A DNA stretch of 64,000 nucleotides from Lachnospiraceae bacterium. GTDB lineage: Bacteria > Bacillota > Clostridia > Lachnospirales > Lachnospiraceae. A program made the translations under genes and the position numbers. The notes beneath the pieces were generated by a model that ran no database searches, was not told where the DNA came from, and saw nothing but the letters and a program-made list of their open reading frames with translations. Shown here in pieces: positions 25,329-34,408 of the stretch; the first letter of the stretch is position 1, and each line of letters opens with the position of its first letter. Where the stretch lies: contig CAADTP010000021.1 in assembly GCA_900751995.1 (NCBI GenBank), positions 1 to 64,000 on the forward strand. The letters run 5' to 3'.

Positions 25329-26327
25329 ATGGAAAAAAGAATGATCACAACAGATGTGACAGAGGAGGATCTGCCGCTGGAGGGAAGCCTCCGTCCGCAG
25401 ACTCTTGATGAATACATTGGTCAGGAAAAAACCAAGAATACACTCAAAATATATATAGAAGCTGCCAAACAGAGGCATGATGCACTGGATCACGTCCTTT
25501 TTTACGGTCCTCCGGGTCTGGGTAAGACTACTCTGTCCGGAATCATTGCCAATGAGATGGGAACTCATATGAAGGTGACCTCCGGACCGGCAATCGAGAA
25601 ACCCGGAGAGATGGCGGCCATTCTGAATAACCTTCAGGAGGGAGATGTCCTTTTTGTGGATGAGATTCATCGTCTGAACCGTCAGGTGGAGGAGGTACTC
25701 TATCCGGCAATGGAGGATTTTGCGATTGATATCATGATCGGCAAGGGTGCCTCTGCCAGATCCATCCGTCTGGATCTTCCGAAATTCACTTTGGTTGGCG
25801 CAACGACGAGGGCCGGGCTTCTCTCGGCACCGCTTCGCGACCGTTTTGGGGTGATGCATCATCTGGAATTTTATAATAAAGAGGAACTTCAGACGATCAT
25901 ACTTCGTTCGGCAGATGTTCTGGGAGTCGAGATTGACAAAAGAGGTGCGGCGGAGATCGCCAAGCGTTCGAGAGGAACCCCGCGTCTTGCAAACCGCCTT
26001 CTTAAGAGAGTCCGGGATTTTGCACAGGTCAAATATGATGGAAGGATCACCTATGAGGTGGCTGTCTTTGCACTGGATCTTCTCGAGGTGGATCAGTATG
26101 GCCTGGACAAGATCGACAGAAGAATTCTCAAGACTCTGATCGTGAATTTTCAGGGCGGCCCGGTGGGACTGGAAACCCTGGCTGCGGCCATCGGTGAAGA
26201 TGCGGGTACTCTGGAGGATGTTTACGAGCCGTATCTTCTGCAGAATGGATTTCTCAACAGAACTCCGCGGGGGCGCACAGCGTCCGCACTTGCCTACAAA
26301 CATCTCGGAATCGACAGGATTTCATGA
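25329..26327 (+). CDS. ruvB: Holliday junction DNA helicase subunit RuvB
   Basis: AAA+ motor that drives branch migration. The 332-residue protein has EGSLRPQTLDEYIGQEKTK, Walker A GPPGLGKTTL, Walker B LFVDEIHRL, sensor 1 GATTRAG, the arginine finger region APLRDRFG and a C-terminal winged helix (YLLQNGFLNRTPRGRTAS) that binds DNA. Length is normal. It is in the usual order after ruvA. Confidence 0.98.
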   Translation: MEKRMITTDVTEEDLPLEGSLRPQTLDEYIGQEKTKNTLKIYIEAAKQRHDALDHVLFYGPPGLGKTTLSGIIANEMGTHMKVTSGPAIEKPGEMAAILNNLQEGDVLFVDEIHRLNRQVEEVLYPAMEDFAIDIMIGKGASARSIRLDLPKFTLVGATTRAGLLSAPLRDRFGVMHHLEFYNKEELQTIILRSADVLGVEIDKRGAAEIAKRSRGTPRLANRLLKRVRDFAQVKYDGRITYEVAVFALDLLEVDQYGLDKIDRRILKTLIVNFQGGPVGLETLAAAIGEDAGTLEDVYEPYLLQNGFLNRTPRGRTASALAYKHLGIDRIS

Positions 26328-26388
26328 TTTTTCAGTACCTGCACAGTAATCTTAAAATGTAATACTTGCAAGATTTCTTAAAAATTCC

Positions 26389-26417
26389 TATACATTTTTA
26401 CAAAATTCGATTATAAT
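26389..26417 (+). promoter_or_regulatory. Probable zapA promoter
   Basis: -35 TATACA at 26389-26394 and -10 TATAAT at 26412-26417, spacer 17. The leader would be about 100 bases and includes a perfect hairpin. Confidence 0.55.
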
Positions 26418-26454
26418 GGAGTACAGACAAGGTGTAAGAAGCATTACTACGCCT

Positions 26455-26476
26455 CAGATCAGCAGGATCTGATCTG
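26455..26476 (+). other. Leader hairpin upstream of zapA
   Basis: Perfect 8-bp stem CAGATCAG (26455-26462) / CTGATCTG (26469-26476) with a six-base loop, followed by TTTCC. It lies between the promoter and the ribosome site; weak terminator or mRNA-stability element are both possible. Confidence 0.45.
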
Positions 26477-26524
26477 TTTCCGTTATGGAAGAAAGATGAA
26501 AGTTTAAGATACGGGAGGCTTGTT

Positions 26525-26932
26525 ATGGCAGTCAAAAATACGGCGCAGGTAGTCATCGGAGGAAAGATCATAACTCTGGGCGGCTACGAATCTGAAGAGT
26601 ATTTTCAGAAAGTGGCATCATATATAAATAACAAAATGTCTGAATTAAGCGAAATGCCGGGATATTCCCGCCAGCCGATGGAGACAAAGCATACACTGCT
26701 CAGTCTGAATGTTACCGATGATTATTTCAAGGCAAAGAAACAGGCGGAGATATTTGAGCAGGATCTTCAGCAGAAGGATCAGGAGATGTATGAACTGAAG
26801 CATGAGCTGATCGCACTCCGCATGAAGATCGAAGAAACCGAGAAGAAGGAATCCGATGCCAGACATCAGAAGGAACTTCTTGAAGGCAAGGTCAAAGAAC
26901 TGGAACAGGAAATCGATAAGTTACTTAAGTAA
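26525..26932 (+). CDS. zapA: Cell division protein ZapA
   Basis: FtsZ-ring-stabilising protein. The first 60 residues (VVIGGKIITLGGYESEEYFQKVASYINNKMSEL) match the ZapA globular domain, followed by a coiled coil from about residue 70 to the end (EIFEQDLQQKDQEMYELKHE, then KELEQEIDKLLK). At 135 residues it is longer than the roughly 100 of typical ZapA, the extra length being coiled coil. GGGAGG precedes the ATG. The U32-family gene follows, a neighbourhood seen in other Clostridia. Confidence 0.9.
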   Translation: MAVKNTAQVVIGGKIITLGGYESEEYFQKVASYINNKMSELSEMPGYSRQPMETKHTLLSLNVTDDYFKAKKQAEIFEQDLQQKDQEMYELKHELIALRMKIEETEKKESDARHQKELLEGKVKELEQEIDKLLK

Positions 26933-26978
26933 GAGTAGGGAGGGGATTGCTTCGGTAGTCCTCTTTATTTACTTTATA

Positions 26979-27002
26979 GGAAGTTACTTCGTAATGTTCC
27001 GA
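26979..27002. repeat. Small hairpin repeat, copy 2 (GGAANTTAC family)
   Basis: GGAAGTTACTTCGTAATGTT begins this 24-base copy, 20/24 identical to 18226-18249. GGAA/TTCC and TTAC/GTAA arms are kept. It lies in the 105-base gap between zapA and the U32 gene. Confidence 0.5.
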
Positions 27003-27037
27003 TAAAGTCACAAGACCAGATGAAAGGAAAGACGGAT

Positions 27038-29206
27038 TTGAAGAAACAGGAAATAGAATTACTTTCACCGGCAGGTTCTTATGAGGGATTCGAAGCTGCG
27101 ATCGGATCCGGTGCGGATGCAGTTTATGTTGGCGGTCCGGATTTTGGTGCCAGGGCCTATGCACAGAATTTTACACAGGAAGAGCTGATCCGTGCGATTC
27201 GGACAGCGCATATTCATGGCAGGAAGCTATATCTTACAGTAAACACGCTTCTTAAGAATCGCGAGATTAAGGAGAAGCTTTTTGATTCTCTGAAGCCATT
27301 GTATGAGGCGGGACTGGATGCTGTTATTGTCCAGGATCTCGGTGTGTTCCAGTTTATCCGCAGGAATTTTCCGAAGATGCATATCCATGCCAGTACGCAG
27401 ATGGCAGTTACCGGTCCGGAGGGAATGAAGTTTCTCGAAGAGCAGGGTGCAGCCCGTGTGGTTGCAGCCAGAGAACTGAGCCTTGAAGAGCTTGCCGCCA
27501 TGCACAGAAAGAGCAGCATTGAAATAGAAGCCTTTGTCCATGGAGCTTTGTGCTACAGCTTTTCGGGACAGTGCCTGATGAGCAGCATCCTGGGAGGCAG
27601 AAGCGGCAATCGTGGCAGATGCGCACAGCCATGCCGTCTGCCGTATCAGGTGCGTAAGGGGGAAGACAGAAGATTTCAAAAGAAAGAGGAACTTTGTCCT
27701 CTGAGTCTTAAGGATATCTGTACGCTGGATATTTTACCGGAGATCATAGATGCGGGTGTGATCTCGCTCAAGATCGAGGGAAGAATGAAACAGCCGGGAT
27801 ATACAGCCGGAGTTACAGGCATGTACAGGAAATATCTGGACATATTATCAAGGGACAGAGAAGGGTACCGGGTGACGGAAGAAGACCGGAGATACATTCT
27901 GGATATCTTCAACAGAGGCGGCTCCTGTACGGGATACTATAAACAGCACAACGGACCGTCTATGATGGCGTTTTCCAACGAGAAAAAGACGGGCGGTGTT
28001 TCAACAGAACTTAAGAAATGCAGAGAGAAGATCACGGGAAGCCTGATGCTTTATCCGGAAAGTCCTGCAATCCTGCAGATTTCCTGCAGAGATAAACAGG
28101 TGGTGGTTTCTGACGGCGAAGTGCAGTTTGCGAAGGAGCATCCAATGTCAGAAGAGCGTATCCGCAAACAGATGGAAAAGCTTGGAAATACAGAGTTTGA
28201 ATGGGAAGAACTGGATATTCAGTTGGATGGAAATATCTTTGTCCCGGTGAAACTTCTCAACGAACTCAGAAGAAATGCACTGGCAGAGCTGGAAGAAGAG
28301 CTTTGTGCGCCGATGTACCGTAAGGCAGAGAATAAACCGAAGTTTTCACAGTTTTCTGATGCGTCCGGACAAAACAAAGAGATCCCGCCAATGTTTGTAT
28401 CCTGTGAAACAATGGAACAGGCAGAGACTGCATGGAGCCGTGAAGAAGTCAGAGGACTGTATCTGCCGTATTCTGTGATGGAACAGGCCATTGGAAGGGA
28501 AATCCAGAATCAGAAAGAACTCTATCTGGCACTCCCTTATATTACCAGAGAACAGGCACCGGAACATTTCTTTGAGACAGCCGGAGAATGGATAGAGAAG
28601 GGGATGAAGGGCTTTCTCGTGAGAAATCTGGAGTCCTACGGAATGCTCAGGGCGCTGGGACTTGAAAGATATACGGTGCTGGATGCGACTATGTATACCT
28701 GGAACAATGAAGCGGTTGATTTCTGGGAGAAACAGAAGATTCTTAAGAATACAGTTCCGCTGGAATTGAAGGAAGCAGAAATGCGTCACAGAAACAATCA
28801 GCACAGCGAACTGATCGTGTATGGATATATTCCGCTCATGCAGTCGGCGCAGTGTGTTCGCAGGAATCTTTCTTCCTGTGATATGCAGGAGGGAAGCATG
28901 GTTCTGAAGGACAGGTATGAGAAGGAATTTACAGCAGTCTGTGTCTGCCATCCATGGAAAACAGGGACTACAGGAAAAAAAGAACGCTGTTATAATATAA
29001 TCTATAACAGTCTGCCATATGGACTCCTTAAGGAAGCAAAGCAGGTGGCTGCACTTGGGATGCAGTCGCTGCGCATTTCGCTTACTATGGAGAATGCAGA
29101 AGAAACAGAGAAGATTCTGGATGAATTTCTGGGGGTATATTATCATAACCGTATACCTGCCGAAAGGAACTTTACAAAAGGACATTTTAAAAGAGGAGCC
29201 GAGTAG
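27038..29206 (+). CDS. U32 family protein (RlhA/TrhP-like, formerly peptidase U32)
   Basis: A large U32 protein with the signature IELLSPAGSYEGFEAAIGSG and YVGGPDFGARAYAQNFT at the start, then a conserved cysteine region (GQCLMSS and GRCAQPCRLPY) likely for an Fe-S cluster. The second half (about residues 370-720) looks like the DUF3656-type extension found in RlhA. Characterised U32 proteins hydroxylate rRNA or tRNA bases (RlhA, TrhP) rather than cleave protein, so an RNA-modifying role is likely but the target is unknown. I favour the TTG at 27038 because AAAGGA lies 9 bases upstream; ATG 27020 has no ribosome site. The protein is 722 residues (728 from 27020). Confidence 0.85.
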   Translation: MKKQEIELLSPAGSYEGFEAAIGSGADAVYVGGPDFGARAYAQNFTQEELIRAIRTAHIHGRKLYLTVNTLLKNREIKEKLFDSLKPLYEAGLDAVIVQDLGVFQFIRRNFPKMHIHASTQMAVTGPEGMKFLEEQGAARVVAARELSLEELAAMHRKSSIEIEAFVHGALCYSFSGQCLMSSILGGRSGNRGRCAQPCRLPYQVRKGEDRRFQKKEELCPLSLKDICTLDILPEIIDAGVISLKIEGRMKQPGYTAGVTGMYRKYLDILSRDREGYRVTEEDRRYILDIFNRGGSCTGYYKQHNGPSMMAFSNEKKTGGVSTELKKCREKITGSLMLYPESPAILQISCRDKQVVVSDGEVQFAKEHPMSEERIRKQMEKLGNTEFEWEELDIQLDGNIFVPVKLLNELRRNALAELEEELCAPMYRKAENKPKFSQFSDASGQNKEIPPMFVSCETMEQAETAWSREEVRGLYLPYSVMEQAIGREIQNQKELYLALPYITREQAPEHFFETAGEWIEKGMKGFLVRNLESYGMLRALGLERYTVLDATMYTWNNEAVDFWEKQKILKNTVPLELKEAEMRHRNNQHSELIVYGYIPLMQSAQCVRRNLSSCDMQEGSMVLKDRYEKEFTAVCVCHPWKTGTTGKKERCYNIIYNSLPYGLLKEAKQVAALGMQSLRISLTMENAEETEKILDEFLGVYYHNRIPAERNFTKGHFKRGAE

Positions 29207-29212
29207 GGGCAT

Positions 29213-30586
29213 ATGATCAATGTAATAGTAGAATTATCCAAATATATCATCCTGACGCTGATGATCGTTTATACGTTTCATTGTTTTTATACTGTGCGTC
29301 AGCCGGATGAGGAGGAGAGGAACGAGCTTCTGCGTCAGCAGCTGATGCTGATCTTCTTCATCGATTTCACCGCATTTCTTGTGATCTACCTTAAGACTTT
29401 TGATTATAAGGTGGTCCGTTTCTATATAGAAATGCAGATCTTTTTTGCAGCAATCCAGATACTGTACCGTATCCTGTACAAAAAAGCATCACTGCTGCTT
29501 CTGAATAATATGTGTATGCTTTTGAGTGTCGGATTTATCATGCTGTGCCGTCTGGACATCACGATGGCGACCAAACAGCTTCTGGTTGCAGCAGGAGCCA
29601 GTGGAGTTGCACTTGTCATACCGGTCATGATCCGGAAAATGCGTTTTCTGCGCAGACTGACCTGGATATATGCCGGGATTGGTATCATACTTCTGGCAGC
29701 AGTATTTCTCCTAGCCAAGACCAGTTACGGAGCAAAGCTGACACTTCTGGGTGTTCAGCCGTCTGAGGCGATCAAGATCACGTTTGTATTTTTTACAGCC
29801 TCCTTTCTGTCAAGAGATACCAGTTTTAAGGCGGTTGTCCAGGTGTCGGTGATCGCAGCTCTTCATGTAGGAATACTGGTTCTTTCTACTGATCTTGGAA
29901 GTGCAGTGATCTTTTTTGTAACCTATCTTGTGATGGTTTATGTTTCTACCAGAAATGTCGGGTATCTCGGGCTGGGACTTGCCGGAGGAAGCGGCGCCGC
30001 GGTGGTTGCCTATCATCTGTTTGGACATGTCAGACAGAGGGTCAGTGCATGGAAGGATCCGATGGCTGTTTATCAGAACGAAGGATATCAGATCGTGCAG
30101 TCACTGTTTGCGATCGGAACCGGCGGCTGGTTTGGCATGGGGCTGTGTCAGGGCTCTCCGGAATCTATCCCGGTAGTTAAGAACGACTTTATTTTCAGTG
30201 CGATCTGTGAGGAACTGGGAGGAATTTTTGCAATCTGTCTGATACTGGTATGCATGAGTTTCTTTTTGATGATTGTCAATATCGCGCTGCGTATCATCAA
30301 TCCTTTTTATAAGCTGATCGCGCTGGGGCTTGGAACAGAGTATGCATTTCAGGTATTCCTGACGATCGGCGGTGCTACCAAATTTATCCCTATGACAGGT
30401 GTTACTCTTCCGCTGGTAAGCTATGGAGGAAGTTCTCTTCTGAGTACGATCCTCATGCTGGCGATCATTCAGGGACTGTATATTTTGAGAGAAGACGAGG
30501 ACGAGGAATTTGAGAAACGAAAAAAGGAAGCATTACAGAGAATCAGAGCAAGAGAGGAGATTGGCGACAGAACGCGCCGCTTCTAA
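29213..30586 (+). CDS. FtsW/RodA/SpoVE family peptidoglycan glycosyltransferase
   Basis: SEDS-family polymerase that joins lipid II into glycan strands. The 457-residue protein is polytopic (about ten helices) and has the late family signature LPLVSYGGSSLLSTILMLAI plus FSAICEELGGIFAICLIL. The long N-terminal membrane region is typical of clostridial members. It is followed by a class B penicillin-binding protein whose frame overlaps its 3' end; SEDS and class B PBP genes work as a pair, as in RodA-PbpA. Whether it acts in elongation, division or sporulation cannot be told from sequence. Confidence 0.9.
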   Translation: MINVIVELSKYIILTLMIVYTFHCFYTVRQPDEEERNELLRQQLMLIFFIDFTAFLVIYLKTFDYKVVRFYIEMQIFFAAIQILYRILYKKASLLLLNNMCMLLSVGFIMLCRLDITMATKQLLVAAGASGVALVIPVMIRKMRFLRRLTWIYAGIGIILLAAVFLLAKTSYGAKLTLLGVQPSEAIKITFVFFTASFLSRDTSFKAVVQVSVIAALHVGILVLSTDLGSAVIFFVTYLVMVYVSTRNVGYLGLGLAGGSGAAVVAYHLFGHVRQRVSAWKDPMAVYQNEGYQIVQSLFAIGTGGWFGMGLCQGSPESIPVVKNDFIFSAICEELGGIFAICLILVCMSFFLMIVNIALRIINPFYKLIALGLGTEYAFQVFLTIGGATKFIPMTGVTLPLVSYGGSSLLSTILMLAIIQGLYILREDEDEEFEKRKKEALQRIRAREEIGDRTRRF

Positions 30587-31991
30587 GAGACGTCGGGCAA
30601 GAAATAAAGAATATACATTTGTATCTGTCTTCTTTGTGCTTATTTTTCTGGGACTGGCAGGGTATCTGGTGTATTTCAATGCCATAAAGAGAGACAGCTT
30701 TATCAACAGCCCTTATAATACAAGGCAGGATACATTTGCAGACAGAGTCGTGAGGGGAAATATTATGTCTTCAGACGGTGAAATACTCGCACAGACGAAT
30801 GTCAGCGATGACGGAACGGAAGAACGTTCTTATCCGTATTCCAATATTTTTGCACATGTTGTCGGATATGATACCAATGGCAAAAGCGGTCTGGAGTCGG
30901 AGGCAAATTTCCAGCTGCTGAGTTCTCATGAATTCTTTCTGACCCAGATCAAAAACGAATTTATGGGTGCCAAGAATGTGGGAGATACAGTGGTTTCCAC
31001 CCTGAATGCAGATCTTCAGACAACAGCCTATAATTCTCTGGGCGACAGAAGAGGAGCTGTTGTGGTCATTCAGCCATCTACAGGAAAAATCCTTGCGATG
31101 GTCAGCAAGCCGGATTTTGATCCGAATACGATTGCAGCAAACTGGGAACAGCTTGTAAATGATGAGACAAACAGCAGCCTTTTGAACCGTGCGACAATGG
31201 GACAGTATCCTCCGGGATCGACCTTCAAGATTGTTACGGCACTGACTTATCTTCGTCAGCATGGAACGTTTAACGGATTTTCCTATGACTGCCAGGGAAG
31301 TATCACAAAAGAAGACCATACGATCCAGTGTTATGGAGGAACCGTTCACGGACAGGAGGATTTTTATGCGGCATTCGCGAAATCCTGTAACTGTGCATTT
31401 GCGGAGATGGGAACACAGCTTGGCGGAGCTGCACTTCTTAAGACAAGCGAGGACCTTCTGTTTAATCAGAAGCTTCCGCTGAGATCCTATCGTAAGAGCT
31501 CCTTTACTTTAAATGGAAGCTCCGGAGTTCCGCTCACGATGCAGACGGCGATCGGTCAGGGAAATACCCTGGTATCTCCGATGCACATGGCACTGATCAC
31601 AAGTTCCATTGCAAACGGCGGTGTTCTGATGAAACCATATCTGATCGACAAGGTGCAGAATCATGCCGGTGATGAGGTGGATACCACAGAGCCGGAAGCA
31701 TATAAACGTCTGATGACAGACAACGAAGCATCTCTCCTCGGAGAACTGATGAAGGGGGTTGTACAGAACGGTACAGCTTCTTCTCTGAATGGAAGAGGCT
31801 ATACAGTGGCAGGAAAGACCGGTTCTGCTGAATACAACGAAAGTGGTGCAAGCCATTCCTGGTTTGTCGGATATTCTAATGTTGATAATCCGGATATCGT
31901 GGTTTCTGTCATCGTCGAGGATGGTGGTACCGGAAGCGAGGCGGCAGTGCCGATCGCAGCGGATGTCTTTGATGCATATTATTTTGACTGA
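30510..31991 (+). CDS. Class B penicillin-binding protein (PbpA-like transpeptidase)
   Basis: Membrane-anchored D,D-transpeptidase cross-linking peptidoglycan. One membrane helix (about residues 36-56) follows a basic cytoplasmic segment. Catalytic motifs are S237-T-F-K, KSCNCAF (S-x-N) and K436-T-G. At about 490 residues with a short N-terminal region (DRVVRGNIMSSDGEILA) it resembles actinobacterial PbpA and B. subtilis-type short PBP2 proteins. The start is uncertain: the frame opens with TTG at 30510, 77 bases inside the upstream gene, and TTG 30561 is also next to an AGAGGAG. It probably partners the SEDS protein just upstream. Confidence 0.9.
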   Translation: MRNEKRKHYRESEQERRLATERAASKRRRARNKEYTFVSVFFVLIFLGLAGYLVYFNAIKRDSFINSPYNTRQDTFADRVVRGNIMSSDGEILAQTNVSDDGTEERSYPYSNIFAHVVGYDTNGKSGLESEANFQLLSSHEFFLTQIKNEFMGAKNVGDTVVSTLNADLQTTAYNSLGDRRGAVVVIQPSTGKILAMVSKPDFDPNTIAANWEQLVNDETNSSLLNRATMGQYPPGSTFKIVTALTYLRQHGTFNGFSYDCQGSITKEDHTIQCYGGTVHGQEDFYAAFAKSCNCAFAEMGTQLGGAALLKTSEDLLFNQKLPLRSYRKSSFTLNGSSGVPLTMQTAIGQGNTLVSPMHMALITSSIANGGVLMKPYLIDKVQNHAGDEVDTTEPEAYKRLMTDNEASLLGELMKGVVQNGTASSLNGRGYTVAGKTGSAEYNESGASHSWFVGYSNVDNPDIVVSVIVEDGGTGSEAAVPIAADVFDAYYFD

Positions 31992-32008
31992 TCGAATAAC
32001 GATAAAGG

Positions 32009-32037
32009 TTGCCAGTTTGCCCAAAAAGAGTTATACT
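32009..32037 (+). promoter_or_regulatory. Promoter of the Nudix gene
   Basis: -35 TTGCCA at 32009-32014, -10 TATACT at 32032-32037, spacer 17; 53 bases before the ATG at 32090. Confidence 0.72.
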
Positions 32038-32089
32038 ATTAACAGTTCAGTGTATGAAACTCACACGCAGTACAGGAGGAAATTGCAAC

Positions 32090-32542
32090 ATGATAGAAGC
32101 AACGAGCTGTGGCGGTGTGGTAATTTATCGTGGCAAGATACTGGCACTTTACAAGTCTTATAAGAACCGTTACGAAGGCTGGGTGCTGCCAAAGGGAACT
32201 GTAGAACCAGGTGAAACACATATCCAGACAGCACTTCGTGAAGTGCGCGAGGAATCTGGAGTGAAGGCTACTGTAGTTAAATATATCGGCAAGAGCCATT
32301 ATAATTTCACAGTTCCGGAGGATATCGTTACAAAGGAAGTACATTGGTATCTGATGACGGCTGATAATTATCATAGCAGACCTCAGAGAGAAGAGTTTTT
32401 TGTGGATTCTGGCTATTACAAGTTCCATGAGATTTATCATCTCCTTCGTTTCTCCAATGAGAAACAGATCGTGGAAAGAGCATATCAGGAATATCTGGAA
32501 CTGCGAAGCCAGGGACTCTGGGGTAAGCAGCGCAGAGACTGA
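32090..32542 (+). CDS. Nudix hydrolase
   Basis: Hydrolase of a nucleoside diphosphate linked to another group. The 150-residue protein carries a complete Nudix box in the pattern G-x5-E-x7-R-E-x2-E-E-x-G (from GTVEPGE to REVREESG, about residues 40-62). Substrate is unknown; the WVLPKGTVEPGE form resembles diadenosine polyphosphate or mRNA-cap-like Nudix enzymes, which is only suggestive. ATG 32090 has a perfect AGGAGG at 8-9 bases; the open frame further upstream is untranslated leader. Confidence 0.9.
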   Translation: MIEATSCGGVVIYRGKILALYKSYKNRYEGWVLPKGTVEPGETHIQTALREVREESGVKATVVKYIGKSHYNFTVPEDIVTKEVHWYLMTADNYHSRPQREEFFVDSGYYKFHEIYHLLRFSNEKQIVERAYQEYLELRSQGLWGKQRRD

Positions 32543-32566
32543 ATCTCTGCATGAAATAGGTACAAT

Positions 32567-32596
32567 AGGGCTGTGTTTCTGACGCAGCCCTGTTTA
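32567..32596 (+). terminator. Probable terminator after the Nudix gene
   Basis: AGGGCTG (32567-32573, preceded by AT) pairs with CAGCCCT (32585-32591), followed by GTTTA. Short T tract. Confidence 0.55.
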
Positions 32597-32646
32597 CTAT
32601 TCTGAAAAAAGGAAATACTCCAAATAACAGCCGGGGGAGGAATGAA

Positions 32647-32958
32647 ATGCTGAAGTGGTGCAGAGATCTTCGCATAGGAGAAAGTGTAAAAAAGACGGAC
32701 AGGATCCGCCGTAAACTAAATCATGGGAAGATTGTACCGGGCGTGTATCTTATCACTTTTTCAGAGAATCCCCGCAATCTTCTGGAGATCATACCGGCTC
32801 TGACAATGATCCAGCAGAGCGCGGCAGATATCTGTCCGGAGATCATCGGGCTTGCAGGAAATAAAGATGAGGCAGTGGAGATGACTGTCGAGATCATTCA
32901 GGAAGTCTATGACAGGACGGGAGATTTCCGGGTAGAAGAATATTGGAAGAACAGGTGA
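32647..32958 (+). CDS. Conserved hypothetical protein, 103 residues
   Basis: I do not recognise a named domain. The protein is soluble-looking, begins MLKWCRDLRIGESVKKTDR with a basic N-terminal third, and has no signal or membrane segment. A GGGGGAGG site lies 6 bases before the ATG at 32647 (another ATG at 32642 is in a different frame), so translation is well supported. It is followed after only 4 bases by the DUF2953 gene and then gerW, so a sporulation-linked operon role is a reasonable guess but not shown. Confidence 0.75.
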   Translation: MLKWCRDLRIGESVKKTDRIRRKLNHGKIVPGVYLITFSENPRNLLEIIPALTMIQQSAADICPEIIGLAGNKDEAVEMTVEIIQEVYDRTGDFRVEEYWKNR

Positions 32959-32962
32959 GGCG

Positions 32963-34000
32963 ATGCTACATATTTTGTGGATGATCATAAAATTTATATT
33001 GATCCTTATAGGAATCATACTGGGGCTGCTTCTTCTTGTATTGCTTCTGCTTTTGTTCTGTCCGGTGAGATATCAGGCGGAAGGCATGAAGGAAGCCGGT
33101 TCGTTTCGTACTGCCACAGGGAGAGCAAGAATAAGCTGGCTTTTTGGAGGAGTGTCTTTTTCGTTTGGATTTACAGAGGGACAGACAGATGTGGATTTTC
33201 GGCTTTTTGGAATCCCGCTGATGAAGCTTCTTAAGAAAATCAAGAACCGTAAGAAGAAACAAACGTCAGATGCTGATAAGAAAGAGACTCTGGATGACAG
33301 CGGAGCCTGGAAGGACGAAGGAGAACCTTCAGATACTTATATAGAAACAACAGACAGTCCTCTTCTGGAATCTTTTGAGGATGAGCAAAAGCACAGAGAA
33401 GAAGATACAGAATCCATTCAGGCGGCTTCACCGGAGAATGAAGAAGAGATCCTGTCAGACCAGGATGCCGAGAAGGAACGCAGATGGCATGAGACAGCAG
33501 AGAAGTTAAAGAAACTGTTTTATAATCTTGGGAATAAAACCAGGAAGCTCTGGGACAAAATAAAAGCAATCCATCGAAGGATCATGAAGATTCCTGAGGA
33601 TATGGAGAAGCTTTCCAGGAAGAAAGATGCTCTTTGCGATAAGATCGACTGGTGGAGTGCATTCATCGGACATCCTCGTACGCAGGAAGCAGTCTCTCTT
33701 GTGCGGACGAAGGTGTTTCGTCTGTTAAGACATGTATTTCCGACAAGGATAGAGGGAGAACTGGCATTTGACTGTACAGATCCTTCTGTTACAGGTTCGA
33801 TTCTTGCAGTACTTGGAATGACGATCCCTCTTCACAGAAACTGTATTCGGGTCATACCGCTTTTTGAAAACAGAAATGTTCTTTATGGACATGCGCATTT
33901 CAGAGGCAGGGTGTATGGTGTTATGCTGGTCAAAACAGCACTTGAGCTGTATTTTGATAAAAATATAAAATATGTCATCAGACGATGGAAACATAAATAA
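32963..34000 (+). CDS. DUF2953 domain-containing membrane protein
   Basis: The 345-residue protein has one long N-terminal membrane segment (residues 4-32, rich in leucine and isoleucine), then a region typical of DUF2953 (FCPVRYQAEGM, VSFSFGFTEGQTDVDFRLFGIPLMKL), a highly charged low-complexity linker (about residues 92-175), and a C-terminal conserved part (RTQEAVSLVRTKVFRLLRHVFP, GVMLVKTALELYFDKNIK). In B. subtilis the related ytfI is next to ytfJ (gerW), and here too the gerW-like gene follows after 14 bases. The molecular role is unknown. Confidence 0.85.
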   Translation: MLHILWMIIKFILILIGIILGLLLLVLLLLLFCPVRYQAEGMKEAGSFRTATGRARISWLFGGVSFSFGFTEGQTDVDFRLFGIPLMKLLKKIKNRKKKQTSDADKKETLDDSGAWKDEGEPSDTYIETTDSPLLESFEDEQKHREEDTESIQAASPENEEEILSDQDAEKERRWHETAEKLKKLFYNLGNKTRKLWDKIKAIHRRIMKIPEDMEKLSRKKDALCDKIDWWSAFIGHPRTQEAVSLVRTKVFRLLRHVFPTRIEGELAFDCTDPSVTGSILAVLGMTIPLHRNCIRVIPLFENRNVLYGHAHFRGRVYGVMLVKTALELYFDKNIKYVIRRWKHK

Positions 34001-34014
34001 AGGAGGACAGGCTT

Positions 34015-34389
34015 ATGTCAGGTGAAAACAATTTTAAGGATACTGTAAATTCTCTTTTTAAAGGAATGGACGCATTTATTTCTGCCAAAACTGTAGTGGG
34101 AGAGGCAATCCATGTTGGAGATACGATCATCCTCCCTCTGGTGGATGTTTCTTTTGGTGTAGGTGCAGGTGCTTTTGAGAGCGATAAGAAAAACAATGGC
34201 GGCGGCGGAATGACAGGAAAACTGACACCGAGTGCAGTGCTGGTTATCCAGAATGGAACTACCAAGCTTGTCAATGTAAAGAATCAGGATGGACTTACCA
34301 AGGTTCTTGATATGGTGCCGGATTTTGTAGACCGCTTTGCTTCCGGATTTGGCAAAAACAGTGATGCGGAAAGCGAAACGGAAATCTGA
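34015..34389 (+). CDS. gerW: GerW family sporulation protein (YtfJ-like)
   Basis: The 124-residue protein matches GerW/YtfJ: KTVVGEAIHVGDTIILPLVDVSFGVGAG, a glycine-rich loop (NNGGGGMTGKLTPSAVLVIQ) and LDMVPDFVDRF. In Bacillus YtfJ/GerW is a sporulation-specific protein needed for normal germination with some germinants. AAAGGAGG precedes the ATG. It marks the organism as a spore former together with the spore protein at 39917. A strong terminator follows. Confidence 0.92.
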   Translation: MSGENNFKDTVNSLFKGMDAFISAKTVVGEAIHVGDTIILPLVDVSFGVGAGAFESDKKNNGGGGMTGKLTPSAVLVIQNGTTKLVNVKNQDGLTKVLDMVPDFVDRFASGFGKNSDAESETEI

Positions 34390-34408
34390 TCATGAATAAT
34401 ATGGACAG

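Noticed and set aside
25155..26303. A 382-codon minus-strand frame over ruvB
   Set aside because: Shadow of ruvB; no ribosome site and no recognisable motifs.
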